Below, in pieces: positions 41,815 through 52,800 of a stretch of 64,000 nucleotides of DNA; positions within the stretch are counted from its first letter, which is position 1; every line of letters begins with the position of its first letter. The notes under the pieces were generated by a model. That model did no database searches. It was not told the DNA's origin and saw only the letters and a list, made by a program, of their open reading frames with translations. A program made the position numbers and the translations under genes. Source of the stretch: Muribaculaceae bacterium (GTDB lineage: Bacteria > Bacteroidota > Bacteroidia > Bacteroidales > Muribaculaceae); the NCBI GenBank assembly GCA_017399915.1, contig JAFQAS010000065.1, forward strand, positions 62,001 through 126,000, read 5' to 3'.

Positions 41815-43797
41815 ATGTCTTACCGTAAACTCACTGCGACTGAGATCAAGGTACTCAAGTCGCATGGTTGTGTGAGTGAAACATGGGGTCGCATTGAAGT
41901 TTCAAGCGATTTCAATCCTCAACACTACCGTAACGTAACATTTTCGGGCGCAGTGCGCCTTGGTGCAACAAACAAAACGTTTTGTCGCGATCGAAATGTG
42001 GTGTATCAAAGTGGCATCTACAACGCCACTATACACAATTGTGTTATTGGCGATGATGTATATATCGCTAAAATCTCCAACTATATTGCTAATTACAACA
42101 TTGCCGAAGGGGTATTTATTGAAAATGTCGACCGAATTAATGCCACCGGCGAGTCAACCTACGGCAATGGCGTAGAAGTATCGGTTCTCAACGAGTCGGG
42201 AGGGCGCGAAGTGCCCATATATGACCGGTTATCGGCCCACGTGGCTTATTTCATCGCAATGTATCGCCACAAGCCTCAACTCATCAACTCTTTAAGAAAT
42301 TCGATTACCGAATATGCTAAAAATCAACGTTCCGACCTTGGTGAGATTGGTCGTAACTCCGTGATACTAAACAGCCGGGTAATTCTTGATGTAAAAATCG
42401 GCGAATGTGCCCGCATTGAAGGCGCAGCCAAACTCGCTAACGGCACGATAGCCTCCACATCGGCTGCTCCGGTAAAGATTGGAGTAAATGTAGTGGCCAC
42501 CGATTTCATTATAATGTCGGGAGCCGACGTTGATGAAGGCGCCGTTGTGGTTCGCTCTTTTGTGGGACAAGGCTCACGTATCGCCCGATTATTTTCGGCT
42601 CATGACTCATTATTTTTTGCCAACTGCACTTGCGAAAATGGAGAAGCCTCATCGGTATTTGGTGGTCCTTACACCGTATCAACCCACAAATCAAGCCTGT
42701 TAATTGCCGGAATGTTCTCATTCCTCAACGCCGGGTCGGGCTCAAACCAAAGCAACCACATGTATAAACTCGGTCCTATACATCAAGGCATAGTAGAACG
42801 AGGTTCAAAAACCACAAGTGATTCGTATCTATTATGGCCAGCTCATATTGGAGCATTCTCATTGGTTATGGGACGGCATGTTGAACACCCCGACACCTCT
42901 CGCCTCCCATTCTCATACCTAATTGAGAAATCGGGACAATCATACTTGGTGCCCGGTGTAAACCTAAAAAGCGTGGGGACTATCCGCGACAGCAAAAAAT
43001 GGCCACGACGCGACCGCCGCACCGACCATGACCGCCTTGACCAAATAAACTTCAATCTGTTAAGCCCCTACACTGTTGCCAAGATGATTGATGGAGTAAA
43101 ATTACTCCGGAACATCAAGGAAACTTCGGGCGAAACTGCTACCACTTATTCATATCAAGGAATGACAATCGATGCGCGTGCATTAGATAAAGGGATACAA
43201 TACTATCAATATGCCATCGATAAATTTATGGGAAATTCGGTGATTAGCCGACTAAAAGATGCTGCCGAAATTGACGCCACAAAACTACCATATCTTTTGT
43301 CGCCAATAGCCTCGGCAGGCGAAGGCGAATGGATTGATGTGGCCGGACTGATAGCGCCTAAATCCGAAATCATTAAATTGTGCGACGACATTGAAACCAA
43401 CGCTATCGAAAATATCGAAACTATCAACTCTCGCTTACGTGAAATGCATCTCCATTATTATAACATGGAATGGAATTGGGTTCTTGAGAATTTCAAATCA
43501 TGGTGGGGAAAAGAGTGTGACGAGCTCACTACCGACGACCTTATTGAAATAGTGACCCGTTGGCAAAAAAGCGTTGTAGCACTCGACAAATTGCTCTATG
43601 AAGATGCTCGCAAAGAATTTTCGATGACATCAAAAGTAGGTTTTGGATTAGATGCCGACTCCACAAAATGTAAAGATGTCGACTTCGAGCAAGTGCGGGG
43701 CGAATTCGAAAGCGACCCCTTCGTCACAATGGTTATCAACCACATCAACGACAAAACATTCCTCGGTAACGATTTGATTTCACGCATCAAACGATAG
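41815..43797 (+). CDS. DUF4954 family left-handed beta-helix protein
   Basis: A 660-residue cytoplasmic protein. The N-terminal half has the hexapeptide-repeat pattern of sugar-nucleotide pyrophosphorylase and acyltransferase beta-helices (NATIHNCVIGDDVYIAKIS, GEIGRNSVILNSRVILDVKIG, KIGVNVVATDFIIMSGADVDEG). Conserved blocks SSVFGGPYTVSTHKSSLLIAG and GSGSNQSNHMYKLGP follow. I assign it to DUF4954, a Bacteroidetes-rich family of unknown function sometimes annotated as UDP-GlcNAc pyrophosphorylase-related. The C-terminal 250 residues are helical. No promoter box was found; it may be read from hflX, 117 bases upstream. Confidence 0.85.
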   Translation: MSYRKLTATEIKVLKSHGCVSETWGRIEVSSDFNPQHYRNVTFSGAVRLGATNKTFCRDRNVVYQSGIYNATIHNCVIGDDVYIAKISNYIANYNIAEGVFIENVDRINATGESTYGNGVEVSVLNESGGREVPIYDRLSAHVAYFIAMYRHKPQLINSLRNSITEYAKNQRSDLGEIGRNSVILNSRVILDVKIGECARIEGAAKLANGTIASTSAAPVKIGVNVVATDFIIMSGADVDEGAVVVRSFVGQGSRIARLFSAHDSLFFANCTCENGEASSVFGGPYTVSTHKSSLLIAGMFSFLNAGSGSNQSNHMYKLGPIHQGIVERGSKTTSDSYLLWPAHIGAFSLVMGRHVEHPDTSRLPFSYLIEKSGQSYLVPGVNLKSVGTIRDSKKWPRRDRRTDHDRLDQINFNLLSPYTVAKMIDGVKLLRNIKETSGETATTYSYQGMTIDARALDKGIQYYQYAIDKFMGNSVISRLKDAAEIDATKLPYLLSPIASAGEGEWIDVAGLIAPKSEIIKLCDDIETNAIENIETINSRLREMHLHYYNMEWNWVLENFKSWWGKECDELTTDDLIEIVTRWQKSVVALDKLLYEDARKEFSMTSKVGFGLDADSTKCKDVDFEQVRGEFESDPFVTMVINHINDKTFLGNDLISRIKR

Positions 43798-43810
43798 CCT
43801 ACATCACAAA

Positions 43811-43852
43811 AAAATGGAGTGTGAAGATTCAAGTCTTCACACTCCATTTTCT
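43811..43852 (+). terminator. Terminator between the DUF4954 gene and der
   Basis: A perfect 17-pair stem (43811-43827 with 43834-43850) with AAAA and TTTT ends, suited to stopping both converging genes. Confidence 0.9.
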
Positions 43853-43867
43853 TATATTTCGAGCTAA

Positions 43868-45184
43868 TTATTTCTCACGCATAAACACACAGATAGGTGT
43901 TCCATGGAATTCCCAATTTGCGCGTATCTTGTTTTCGAGATAACGACGATAAGGCTCCTTCACCCATTGAGGGAGGTTACAGAAGAAGATAAATGTAGGC
44001 ACAGGCGCACCTTTAAGCATTGTCACATATTTAATCTTCACATATTTACCTTTATTAGCGGGAGGTGGATATGCAGCAATCACCTCGAGCATCACATTGT
44101 TGAGTTGCGATGTTGGCACCAAACGAGTGCGGTTTTGATACACCTCTACAGCTGTTTCAAGCACTTTGTAGATGCGTTGTTTTGTCAATGCCGAAGTAAA
44201 GATGATGGGGAAATCGGTAAATGGAGCGAATCGTTCTCGAATTGATGCTTCGTAATGCTTAATTGCTTCGAGCGACTTATCCTCAACCAAATCCCATTTA
44301 TTTACACACACCACAAGACCTTTCTTGTTGCGTTGAATCAACGAGAAGATATTTGTATCTTGAGCCTCAATACCACGAGTAGCATCAATCATGAGGATAC
44401 ACACATCTGATGCTTCAATAGCACGAATGCTTCGTATCACCGAATAATATTCGATATCCTCGTTTACCTTGGTTTTCTTGCGAATACCTGCAGTGTCGAC
44501 AAGATAAAAGTCGAAACCAAATTTATTATAACGAGTGTAGATGCTATCGCGTGTTGTTCCGGCAATATCTGTCACGATATTCCGGTCTTCGCCTATGAAA
44601 GAGTTAATCAAAGATGATTTACCCGCATTAGGACGACCCACAATGGCAAATTTAGGTATGTCATCGAGTTGCTCATCATCTTCTTCCTCTTCAGGGAATT
44701 TTTTTATTACCTCATCGAGCAAATCACCTGTACCATATCCACTCACAGCCGAAACAGGGTATGGTTCACCAAGTCCAAGGCTGTAGAATTCGGGCACATT
44801 ATATAACCAATCATTTGAATCAACCTTATTGGCGACCAAAATCACCGGTTTCTTTGATTTGCGAAGAATTTCGGCCACATGGTCATCGAGGTCGGTAACA
44901 CCATTCATGGCATCTACCACAAAAAGTATCACATCGGCTTGCTCAATGGCGAGTGCCACTTGCTTATTTATCTCACTTTCGAATATATCTTCAGAGTTCA
45001 CCACCCAACCACCGGTATCGACGATTGAGAATTCACGTCCACCCCAATCTACTTTTCCATATTGGCGGTCGCGTGTAGTGCCGGCTGTGTCGTCGACAAT
45101 AGCTTGACGCGACTCAGTCAAACGATTAAAAAGGGTTGATTTACCCACATTGGGGCGACCCACTATTGCTACAAGTTGTCCCAT
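43868..45184 (-). CDS. der: Ribosome biogenesis GTPase Der
   Basis: A 438-residue protein with two tandem G domains and a KH-like end, needed for 50S subunit assembly. P-loops are [12 protein letters not shown] near 8-19 and [12 protein letters not shown] near 182-193; NKVD and NKWD give the two G4 motifs. The end ([15 protein letters not shown]) is the usual Der finish. It follows era with 49 bases between them that contain a TATCTTTG box (45206-45213), so der can also be transcribed alone. Confidence 0.97.
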   Translation of the reverse strand: MGQLVAIVGRPNVGKSTLFNRLTESRQAIVDDTAGTTRDRQYGKVDWGGREFSIVDTGGWVVNSEDIFESEINKQVALAIEQADVILFVVDAMNGVTDLDDHVAEILRKSKKPVILVANKVDSNDWLYNVPEFYSLGLGEPYPVSAVSGYGTGDLLDEVIKKFPEEEEDDEQLDDIPKFAIVGRPNAGKSSLINSFIGEDRNIVTDIAGTTRDSIYTRYNKFGFDFYLVDTAGIRKKTKVNEDIEYYSVIRSIRAIEASDVCILMIDATRGIEAQDTNIFSLIQRNKKGLVVCVNKWDLVEDKSLEAIKHYEASIRERFAPFTDFPIIFTSALTKQRIYKVLETAVEVYQNRTRLVPTSQLNNVMLEVIAAYPPPANKGKYVKIKYVTMLKGAPVPTFIFFCNLPQWVKEPYRRYLENKIRANWEFHGTPICVFMREK

Positions 45185-45205
45185 AATATATTATTAATTT
45201 ATTTG

Positions 45206-45213
45206 CAAAGATA
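45206..45213 (-). promoter_or_regulatory. -7 box before der
   Basis: TATCTTTG on the - strand, 21 bases before the der start, a distance seen for other promoters here. The -33 element is not convincing. Confidence 0.4.
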
Positions 45214-45233
45214 GTTGATTTTTACCACTTCAC

Positions 45234-46124
45234 CTATTCAATATAACCAAAAGAGCGTAATTTATTTTCGCGGTTACGCCAGTTAGCTTCCACTTTCACA
45301 AACATTTCAAGGTAAATGCGTTTACCAAAGAATGTTGAAATATCTTTACGGGCTTCGATACCCACTTTTTTAAGCATGGCACCACCTCGGCCTATAATGA
45401 TTCCCTTTTGACTGTCGCGCTCAACATAAATTACAGCCATAATGTGAATAGCATCATCGCTTTCGTCAAATTTTTCCACGATAACCTCTACCGAATAAGG
45501 CACCTCTTTATCATAGTTGAGCAAAATTTTCTCGCGTATAATTTCTGTCACAAAGAATCGAGCAGGCTTATCGGTCAACGCATCTTTACCAAAGTAAGGT
45601 GGGCACTCCGGTAATAACTCAACAATACGCGCCATCAAATTCTTCACGTTGAAATGTTCCTTAGCCGAAGTAGGGAATATTTCGGCATTAGGCAATCGCT
45701 CTTTCCATCGAGTCACTATTTCGATAAGATCATCTTGACCTTTTAACAAGTCGATTTTATTTATGACCAATAGCACCGGAATTTTTTCCTTTGCCACTTT
45801 AGCAAGAAACTCTGCATTTTTTTCAGGGTCTTCCACCACGTCGGTCACATATAGCAATATATCGGCATCGGTGAGAGCCCCTTCCGAGAAGTCAAGCATA
45901 CTCTTTTGGAGTTTATACTTAGGCGACAACACCCCGGGAGTATCAGAAAATACTATCTGATAATCATCGGTATTCACGATACCCATAATGCGATGACGGG
46001 TAGTTTGAGCCTTAGCAGTGATAATGCTCACACGCTCACCCACCAAGTCATTCATCAATGTAGATTTACCCACATTTGGATTTCCCACTATATTTACGAA
46101 TCCGGCTCTATGCTTATCTGTCAT
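45234..46124 (-). CDS. era: GTPase Era
   Basis: A 296-residue GTPase that binds the 3' end of 16S rRNA in 30S assembly. P-loop [13 protein letters not shown] near 12-24, effector TKAQTTRHRIMG, G3 SDTPGVL, G4 NKID, and the C-terminal KH domain with GIIIGRGGAMLKKVG. Length is normal. It is followed by der and preceded by fabH, with a terminator-like hairpin before it. Confidence 0.97.
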   Translation of the reverse strand: MTDKHRAGFVNIVGNPNVGKSTLMNDLVGERVSIITAKAQTTRHRIMGIVNTDDYQIVFSDTPGVLSPKYKLQKSMLDFSEGALTDADILLYVTDVVEDPEKNAEFLAKVAKEKIPVLLVINKIDLLKGQDDLIEIVTRWKERLPNAEIFPTSAKEHFNVKNLMARIVELLPECPPYFGKDALTDKPARFFVTEIIREKILLNYDKEVPYSVEVIVEKFDESDDAIHIMAVIYVERDSQKGIIIGRGGAMLKKVGIEARKDISTFFGKRIYLEMFVKVEANWRNRENKLRSFGYIE

Positions 46125-46146
46125 AAAATTATATTTATAAATAAAA

Positions 46147-46198
46147 TAACACGAAAACAGCCATAACCCACAAGCGGAGCGAAGCTATTTTCGTGTTA
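46147..46198 (-). terminator. Hairpin between fabH and era
   Basis: Bases 46147-46161 pair with 46184-46198 (14 of 15), with a 22-base loop. On the - strand ATTTTATTTA follows. It would terminate or slow transcription after fabH, so era needs read-through or its own start. Confidence 0.6.
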
Positions 46199-46235
46199 AA
46201 TATAAATTTGAAAGAATCTTTTCTAAATTAATTGA

Positions 46236-47216
46236 TTAAATATCCCAAACCACATACATTGCGCCCCAAGTAAATCCGGCGCCAAATGCAGTAAGAATCA
46301 ATTTATCGCCTTTCTTGATTTTTCCTTTATATTCATCTAAACACAAAGGAATCGAAGCCGCACTTGAATTACCATAATGCTCAATATTAACGAGCACTTT
46401 TGAAGAGTCAACACCGGCACGTCCGGCAACAGCTTCAATGATACGAAGGTTGGCTTGATGAGGGATAAACCAGTCCACATCGTCCATGGTCATTCCGTTG
46501 CGAGTAACCACTTCGATTGATGATTCAAGCATATTTGTTACAGCATGTTTATACACATTGCGACCATCTTGGTAGATAAAGTGGTCACCGGCATCTACTG
46601 TTTCGTGTGAAGCTGGTTTCACTGAGCCCCCGGCACGCATAAGCAAGTAATCAACATGTGATTCAACATGGAATACACCATCAATTACGCCTGTTTTTTC
46701 TTCGGTAGGTTCAACCAACACCGCAGCAGCTGCATCGCCAAATAATGGGCATGTGGTGCGATCGGTATAATTTACCATCGACGACATTTTTTCAGCAGCA
46801 ACTACCACTACTTTTTTATACATTCCCGAACGAATGTAAGATGTTGCATCTTGAAGAGCGACAATAAAACCTGCACACGCAGCTTGAATATCATAAGCAT
46901 AAGCCTTATTCAATCCACAGCCACCTGCAATAATCGACCCGGTAGATGGAAAACGATAGTCGGGGTTTGAGGTTGCACATATCAACAAGTCAACATCTTC
47001 AGGTGCTACACCTGTTGATTCTATCAACTTATTAACTGCCTGGATACCTAAAAATGATGACCCAGCACCCTCTTTTTTAAGAATGCGACGCTCCTTGATG
47101 CCTACTCGCGTAGTAATCCATTCATCGCTTGTGTCGACCATCTTCGACAACATCTCGTTGTCGAGAATATCTTCGGGAACATAAGAGGCAATACCCGCAA
47201 TTCTTGCGTTAACCAT
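46236..47216 (-). CDS. fabH: Beta-ketoacyl-ACP synthase III
   Basis: A 326-residue thiolase-fold enzyme that condenses acetyl-CoA with malonyl-ACP to begin fatty acid synthesis. Catalytic Cys114 is in AACAGFI, the His motif is IPHQANLRI near 253, and the Asn motif EHYGNSSAAS near 283. It stands after rpmF as in many bacteria, though plsX, usually between them, is absent here. A terminator lies between rpmF and fabH. Confidence 0.96.
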   Translation of the reverse strand: MVNARIAGIASYVPEDILDNEMLSKMVDTSDEWITTRVGIKERRILKKEGAGSSFLGIQAVNKLIESTGVAPEDVDLLICATSNPDYRFPSTGSIIAGGCGLNKAYAYDIQAACAGFIVALQDATSYIRSGMYKKVVVVAAEKMSSMVNYTDRTTCPLFGDAAAAVLVEPTEEKTGVIDGVFHVESHVDYLLMRAGGSVKPASHETVDAGDHFIYQDGRNVYKHAVTNMLESSIEVVTRNGMTMDDVDWFIPHQANLRIIEAVAGRAGVDSSKVLVNIEHYGNSSAASIPLCLDEYKGKIKKGDKLILTAFGAGFTWGAMYVVWDI

Positions 47217-47255
47217 AACAATTGTTCTTTATCTGAGATATATAAATGAAAAAAC

Positions 47256-47286
47256 ATCTCCTAAATCATAACTCAATTCAGGAGAT
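47256..47286 (-). terminator. Terminator between rpmF and fabH
   Basis: Stem 47256-47266 with 47276-47286 (10 of 11 pairs) followed on the - strand by GTTTTTTC. It sits 33 bases after the rpmF stop in the transcript and 40 bases before fabH, so it may set the ratio of ribosomal protein to lipid enzyme. Confidence 0.75.
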
Positions 47287-47318
47287 ATATGCTTATAGGG
47301 AATCCCCCTGTCGCGTTA

Positions 47319-47504
47319 TTAAACGGCAGCGTTCTTTTCGATAGCGACTTTACCACGGTAGTAGCCACATTCGCCACATACAGTGTGATATACGTGCCAT
47401 GCGCCACAGTTAGGGCAAATAGCAAGTGTAGGAGCTACTGCTTTGTCGTGAGTTCTACGTTTAGCAGTTCTTGTTTTTGATTGTTTTCGTTTAGGATGTG
47501 CCAT
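47319..47504 (-). CDS. rpmF: Ribosomal protein bL32
   Basis: A 61-residue basic protein: MAHPKRKQSKTRTAKRRTH at the front, then a zinc-binding C-x2-C and C-x2-C pair (CPNCGAWHVYHTVCGECGYY). This is the zinc-containing (C+) form. It follows the DUF177 gene by 18 bases, the usual pairing. Confidence 0.97.
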   Translation of the reverse strand: MAHPKRKQSKTRTAKRRTHDKAVAPTLAICPNCGAWHVYHTVCGECGYYRGKVAIEKNAAV

Positions 47505-47522
47505 TTTATTTAAATATTTATT

Positions 47523-48047
47523 TTAATTATTTTCACTTAGTTCTTTCAATTTAGCCCAACGTGGGTCAATCATCTCTTCGTCGGCCGACACTTCCGATGC
47601 TTGATGCTTTCTTAATTCTTCGCTCATCATCTCGTTGCACTCCCCTTCTTCATGCACATGAACCATCGGGATTGACAACGACACTGTGTCGTATATTAAT
47701 TTAGCGACGTTGAGATAGTTTTCGTTTTCGGGAATTATAAGCACCTCATCTGAGTCATCGCAATATTCTTCGCCATATTTCACCACAATGTGATAATCTT
47801 CGGCAACCTCATATTGCATCTCTTCAAGGCATCTGTCACAAAGCAATGTTATTTCGCCATCAATTTCAAATTCAAGGTCATAAACATCACTCTTATGTGT
47901 AACAAAAAGCTTCACATCTAAATCAGCACCATGAATGTCGAGACTTTCCATATTAACGAAAAAATCTCCGCCCAAATGATACTCAAATTCCTGAGTTCCA
48001 ATAGGCATACTCTTCAGCGGTAGCTTAAATTCTGAAAACTTTCCCAC
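47523..48047 (-). CDS. DUF177 (YceD-family) protein
   Basis: A 174-residue protein of the YceD/DUF177 family, linked with large-subunit rRNA maturation in several bacteria, and located before rpmF as usual. A C-x2-C pair lies in LLCDRCLEEM, with further Cys at the end (EGECNEM). The longest frame starts at a TTG (48074) that lies inside the -7 promoter box, so it cannot be in the mRNA. I take the GTG at 48047 (giving MGKFSEFKLPLK), about 19 bases after the predicted transcript start, in line with other leaders here. Confidence 0.85.
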   Translation of the reverse strand: MGKFSEFKLPLKSMPIGTQEFEYHLGGDFFVNMESLDIHGADLDVKLFVTHKSDVYDLEFEIDGEITLLCDRCLEEMQYEVAEDYHIVVKYGEEYCDDSDEVLIIPENENYLNVAKLIYDTVSLSIPMVHVHEEGECNEMMSEELRKHQASEVSADEEMIDPRWAKLKELSENN

Positions 48048-48071
48048 CTTTTTGTCGTTTAAAAAACTGCG

Positions 48072-48102
48072 CAAAGTTAGCTAATATCTTCAATATTGAC
48101 AA
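48072..48102 (-). promoter_or_regulatory. Promoter of the DUF177-rpmF operon
   Basis: On the - strand, TTG (48100-48102) and TAACTTTG (48072-48079) are 20 bases apart. Its position rules out the upstream TTG start of the DUF177 gene. Confidence 0.72.
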
Positions 48103-48131
48103 CTTTTCCGACAATTATTTCAATTTTCAGC

Positions 48132-49784
48132 CTATTTTTGATTGATTTTAGGCTCTATCACACGCAAATTTTCACCGGCGTCATCACGAATTGAGCGATA
48201 ATACTTTTCATCATATCCGGGAAAATGTGGATAGGCCGGCATTCCTTCGGGAGTGCGTTCAAACTTTCCATCTTTTTCTTTCTTCACATTTCCATCGAGA
48301 TATTTCACCAACAAAAAGTCGCCTAATTGTTTATATCGTGTCACGTATTTTTTTGACCATATATTTGACACATCTTGCAACAACTTACACGCTGTTTCAG
48401 TGTCGAATCCGGCAATTTCACGTTCTATCAAATTCACATCTACCGCAATTGAATCTTCCAATTCCTTTTGCACCTTGCGCACATCGTCAATCATCAACGA
48501 ATAGCGTTGATATGTTTGATTTGCCACATAATTTGTCACCCAGAAAGCGGCATCCCATGAAAGCGTGTAAAGGTCGCCATTTCCTACCGCAAATTCATGA
48601 GGCACCTTGGTTGTACAATTATAAAATGGCACATATACACATGTATTGGCATCATCTACTCCAAACCATAAAATCGTCTTCATGAAATCGGGTTTGTCAT
48701 TACGCAATTGAGCCACAAGCGAAAAACCTGTTTGCTGAGTAGCAATCGCACGTTCATGAGTATAAGTTTCGCCATCAACCTTATATGTCAACGGACGCCA
48801 ACGATAAGGCAATTTAAACGCACCGGCTCCTATATCTTTTGTCATATCAAGTGAGGTGCCTTCAAAATGATCACGCATCATATTTTGCATTTCTCTCACT
48901 CCTACCTTGCGAGTTGGTTTCACATATAAAGGCAACACTTCACCTTCGCCACGCAAAATCCATGGCTCATATACATTCATGCCATCGGCAAAGCGGTTAT
49001 AATAGCTCCACACACGAGCATCACAACCTCGCAACGCGCTTGCATCGGTGATAGCATAAGCCAATGAGAAACTAAAATCCTCATCTTTACCATTGAAATA
49101 ACCTTGCTTGCGTGCAAACTTAATCACATCGGGAGAATACACACAATTATTTTTATCCTTTAGAGGGAATTTGTGAATGCGTGAATGATTGGCATGTCCC
49201 GATATACAATCATCGGGAATTCTCACTGCTACCCACACTGCTCCTTTTTCCACATTTCCCTTTCCGATAAGTTCCATAATCCACACTTCTTCACCATCGG
49301 CAATTGTGAACGACTCACCTGAGCTGGCATAACCATAATCTTTCACCAAATCAGTCATCACCTTAATAGCTTCTTTTGCTGTTTTTGCACGTTGAAGCGT
49401 GATATAAATAAGTGAGCCATAATCTATAATCCCTGTTGTATCGACAAGTTCCTCACGGCCGCCCCATGTACTTTCTACAATGACAAGACCATGTTCATTC
49501 ATATTACCGATTGTGCGATAAGTATGAGCCACTTCAGGGATTTCTCCGAGATATTTACCGGTATCCCATTCTATCACCTTACGCATTGCCCTTTTTGGGT
49601 AATCGGCAGCAGGTTGATTATACAACTCTCCATACAAAGTGTGACTATCGGCAGCATAAGTCACCAATGCACTACCATCAGTTGTCGCATTTTTTCCGGC
49701 GATAAGTCCGGTACACGCCATTATCTCCATTGACAGAGCTATTGCCCCTAATGCGATTGATGTAATAATTCTCTTTATATTCAT
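48132..49784 (-). CDS. C69-family dipeptidase
   Basis: A 550-residue exported peptidase of the C69 (PepD) Ntn-hydrolase family. The signal region ends EIMA and is followed at once by the presumed catalytic Cys24 (CTGLIAGKNATTDGS), which becomes N-terminal after cleavage. Other family segments are SESFTIADGEEVWIMELIGKG-type text (SGESFTIADGEEVWIME) and WSYYNRFADGMNVYEPWIL. It cuts dipeptides in the periplasm or outside, fitting an amino-acid-fermenting gut bacterium. It starts 17 bases after the addA stop and may be read from it. Confidence 0.92.
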   Translation of the reverse strand: MNIKRIITSIALGAIALSMEIMACTGLIAGKNATTDGSALVTYAADSHTLYGELYNQPAADYPKRAMRKVIEWDTGKYLGEIPEVAHTYRTIGNMNEHGLVIVESTWGGREELVDTTGIIDYGSLIYITLQRAKTAKEAIKVMTDLVKDYGYASSGESFTIADGEEVWIMELIGKGNVEKGAVWVAVRIPDDCISGHANHSRIHKFPLKDKNNCVYSPDVIKFARKQGYFNGKDEDFSFSLAYAITDASALRGCDARVWSYYNRFADGMNVYEPWILRGEGEVLPLYVKPTRKVGVREMQNMMRDHFEGTSLDMTKDIGAGAFKLPYRWRPLTYKVDGETYTHERAIATQQTGFSLVAQLRNDKPDFMKTILWFGVDDANTCVYVPFYNCTTKVPHEFAVGNGDLYTLSWDAAFWVTNYVANQTYQRYSLMIDDVRKVQKELEDSIAVDVNLIEREIAGFDTETACKLLQDVSNIWSKKYVTRYKQLGDFLLVKYLDGNVKKEKDGKFERTPEGMPAYPHFPGYDEKYYRSIRDDAGENLRVIEPKINQK

Positions 49785-49801
49785 ATATCTTAATCTATTA
49801 T

Positions 49802-52800
49802 TTATTTAACTTCTACTATTTTATTCTCATCTACATACCACAAAAATCCTCTCACATTATCATTTCCCATTTCAGAGAGTAAATTCATGTAATTTTTCAC
49901 CTGCTTTTCATATTGCGATTTATGTTCTTTACCAAACTTATAATCTATCACATCAACAGTTCCTTCGGCAGTCCACACAACCCTATCAGGTCGATAAACA
50001 GCCTCTTTGTGTTGTAATGTAATAGGGCGTTCGGCAACCACTTTATCAAAGCTCTCAAACCATTTCGACACATTCTCATTGGAAATTGCATTGTATAGAT
50101 AAGAATATGCCTCGTCTTTTTCTTCTTTGCTTAATCGTGCACGATAACCCCATCGATCAACCGCCAATCTTAGATCATTTATCCGCCTTACACTGCCAAG
50201 CACATTATGCAAAAAGATGCCACGCTCACGAGCCTCATCTATGGGAACAAAATCATCTACACGAGTAAGATTCCACATATCGTCGCGATATGCCGTAACA
50301 TAGGGCGAGGCCTCTTCTATATCAACCATCTCAGATTGAGGAACTTCTTTTTTAACATCTTCTTTAGTTGCTATAGTAGGCTTTCCCAAGACTAATGTTT
50401 GATTCTCATCTATCGCATCAAGTGGCATAAATAATTCTCCTTTTGCATCTTTGTGACGAGCCCCCATATCGGCACAAAACTGAGAATCAGCCATCGCAAA
50501 AGCGTCATAAATTGCCGTTCCAATACAATTCTCAGCCTTTTTGTCAGGCACAACACACGTTACACACAGTTCATCTATCGCTCGAGTAAACGCCACATAT
50601 GTCACATTTATCGTGTCGACCAATTCGGCCTTATGAGCCTTTTCATATTGATCCTCATACTGAGTTCCCTTCAATTCCTTATTGTTTTTCAAAGCGAATA
50701 ATGGAGGGATAATATCTTCATCAAACCCTTCTAAATGAGGCTTTTCAAACCACCCAAAGTCAGAATCTTTTGCCAATAGCCAATTGGCAAAAGGGATATG
50801 CACACATTTAAATTCCAAGCCCTTTGACTTATGGATAGTCATAACCCTTATGGCTTCAATATCATTTGATGAAGTCACATTGTGTTTCACTTTAGGGTTA
50901 TCCCACCATTTCAAGAAAGAATTTATATCACAACTGCCATTAGAGCAGAAATCGAGCACTTCATCTTGAAATGCGGTTATAAACGCGTTATCACGATGGC
51001 GCAAATCTTCAGGTATATATCGGCATATTATTCGTTCCACCAACGATGGCAGACTTGTATATTTCATATCAGCCACCTCATCAACCAGCCTGTCTATTTC
51101 CGGCATCTTGACATTGAGTGCCGCATTGAGTGCCTCATGAGGCTCCATGCCTTTATTCAAATGATACTCATATCGATTCACGATTTGATTATATCGGCGC
51201 TTTGATACGCTTCGCGAATCAACAGGGTCGAAATCCGTATTAATCAATCGCAATACACTCACTATGAGTTTCACCATAGGAGATGCCCCTATCTGCAATG
51301 TATCATCTGAGATTATATTAAACTGAGGCAACGTTGCATCAGGCTCCGCCATCTTTTTCAATAAGTAATCAATTACTCGCTCGCCATCCTCACCAACTCT
51401 CACCAATATAGCAATATCGCGAGGCTGATAACCCGAATCGAGCTGACGTTTTATGTCGGCGACCATTATTTCACACGCTTTATCGAGTTTATCCTCTTTC
51501 GATTCCCCCTCTTCAATGCGTTGACACTTGACATAACCATGATGGTCAACATGTTTCGCCGACACTTGTTGTGTCACATTGGCATACACCTCTTCCAGCC
51601 CTAACTTGACAGCCATAGCAGAGAATATAGTATTATTAAACTTCACTACTTCGGCCGAGCTTCGCCAATTGGTATTATCCTTTATATGTATTCCTCGTTC
51701 ATATACATGACGACCAAATTCATCTGACACTTGGGTGCGCAAAAGTGACGGATCGGAATTACGGAAACGATAAATACATTGCTTTTCGTCACCTATTATT
51801 AGGTTATCGTTATCATTCGCCAAACTTTCCGACACCAACGGACTTAGATTTTCCCATTGTAAACGTGAGGTATCCTGAAACTCATCTATCAAGAAGTGTT
51901 GTAATCTCACCCCTAATCGTTCATATATAAAAGGAGCGTCATCTTCACTTATTACCCTACGCAACAAGTCATTGGTATCAGACAATAATATGAGGTTGTT
52001 GTTTTCGCGAAACGCTTTCACAAATCTCATCGTATCGCCTATCAACCCTAATCCATATATATTGCTACGCAACAATTGCAAGAATGACAGTTGCTTGAAT
52101 ATTGCCGCGATTTTACCTATCGCATTTCCTATCATAGCCTCTACTCTCTCGGGCACTTGATTTTTCTTCAAATAACCCTTTGTAAAAGCCGAAGATTCGC
52201 CATCAGCCACTTTCATACATGTAGCATTAGGCTCCTTCATTCCCCCTTGCGACCAACGCATCAACGGCTTACACACATTCGATGTAATACCCGCCACATC
52301 AACCGCAGCATCTTCCACCGCCTTAAGCACCTCTTGCGCCGTTGACTTTATCGAGTTTCTAAGCTTGGATATTTGAGCCACCAAGCCTTCCTCAAATTTT
52401 ATTATGCGCGAGTGGTCACTGAGATATTCTACCAATTCATCTGAACGCTTCTTAAATTGTTCGTCACACAACTTGCCTAAAAATGTCAATAGATTTCCAA
52501 ACATCATTGACTTGCGATTCAAGATATTAAAGTCCGAACCATCGTTTATCTTTTGCATCATAAAGCGCTTAATCCAATCGGCCATCATTTCGGCTTCCTT
52601 ATCATCACGATGGCTTATAGCATTAAACACTTCGTTTAGCCCCATCGAAATGGCATAATTATCATTAAGCTCCACTTCATAATTGCCATCAAGTTCCACT
52701 TCAAGCGCGAATGTACGCAACACATTTTGGAAAAACGAGTCAATTGTGCTCACATTAAAGAACGTGAAATCAAACAATAATTGAGTGAGTGCTTCATAAG

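Noticed and set aside
48048..48074. TTG start for the DUF177 gene at 48074
   Set aside because: It overlaps the -7 box; the GTG at 48047 fits the family start and leader length.
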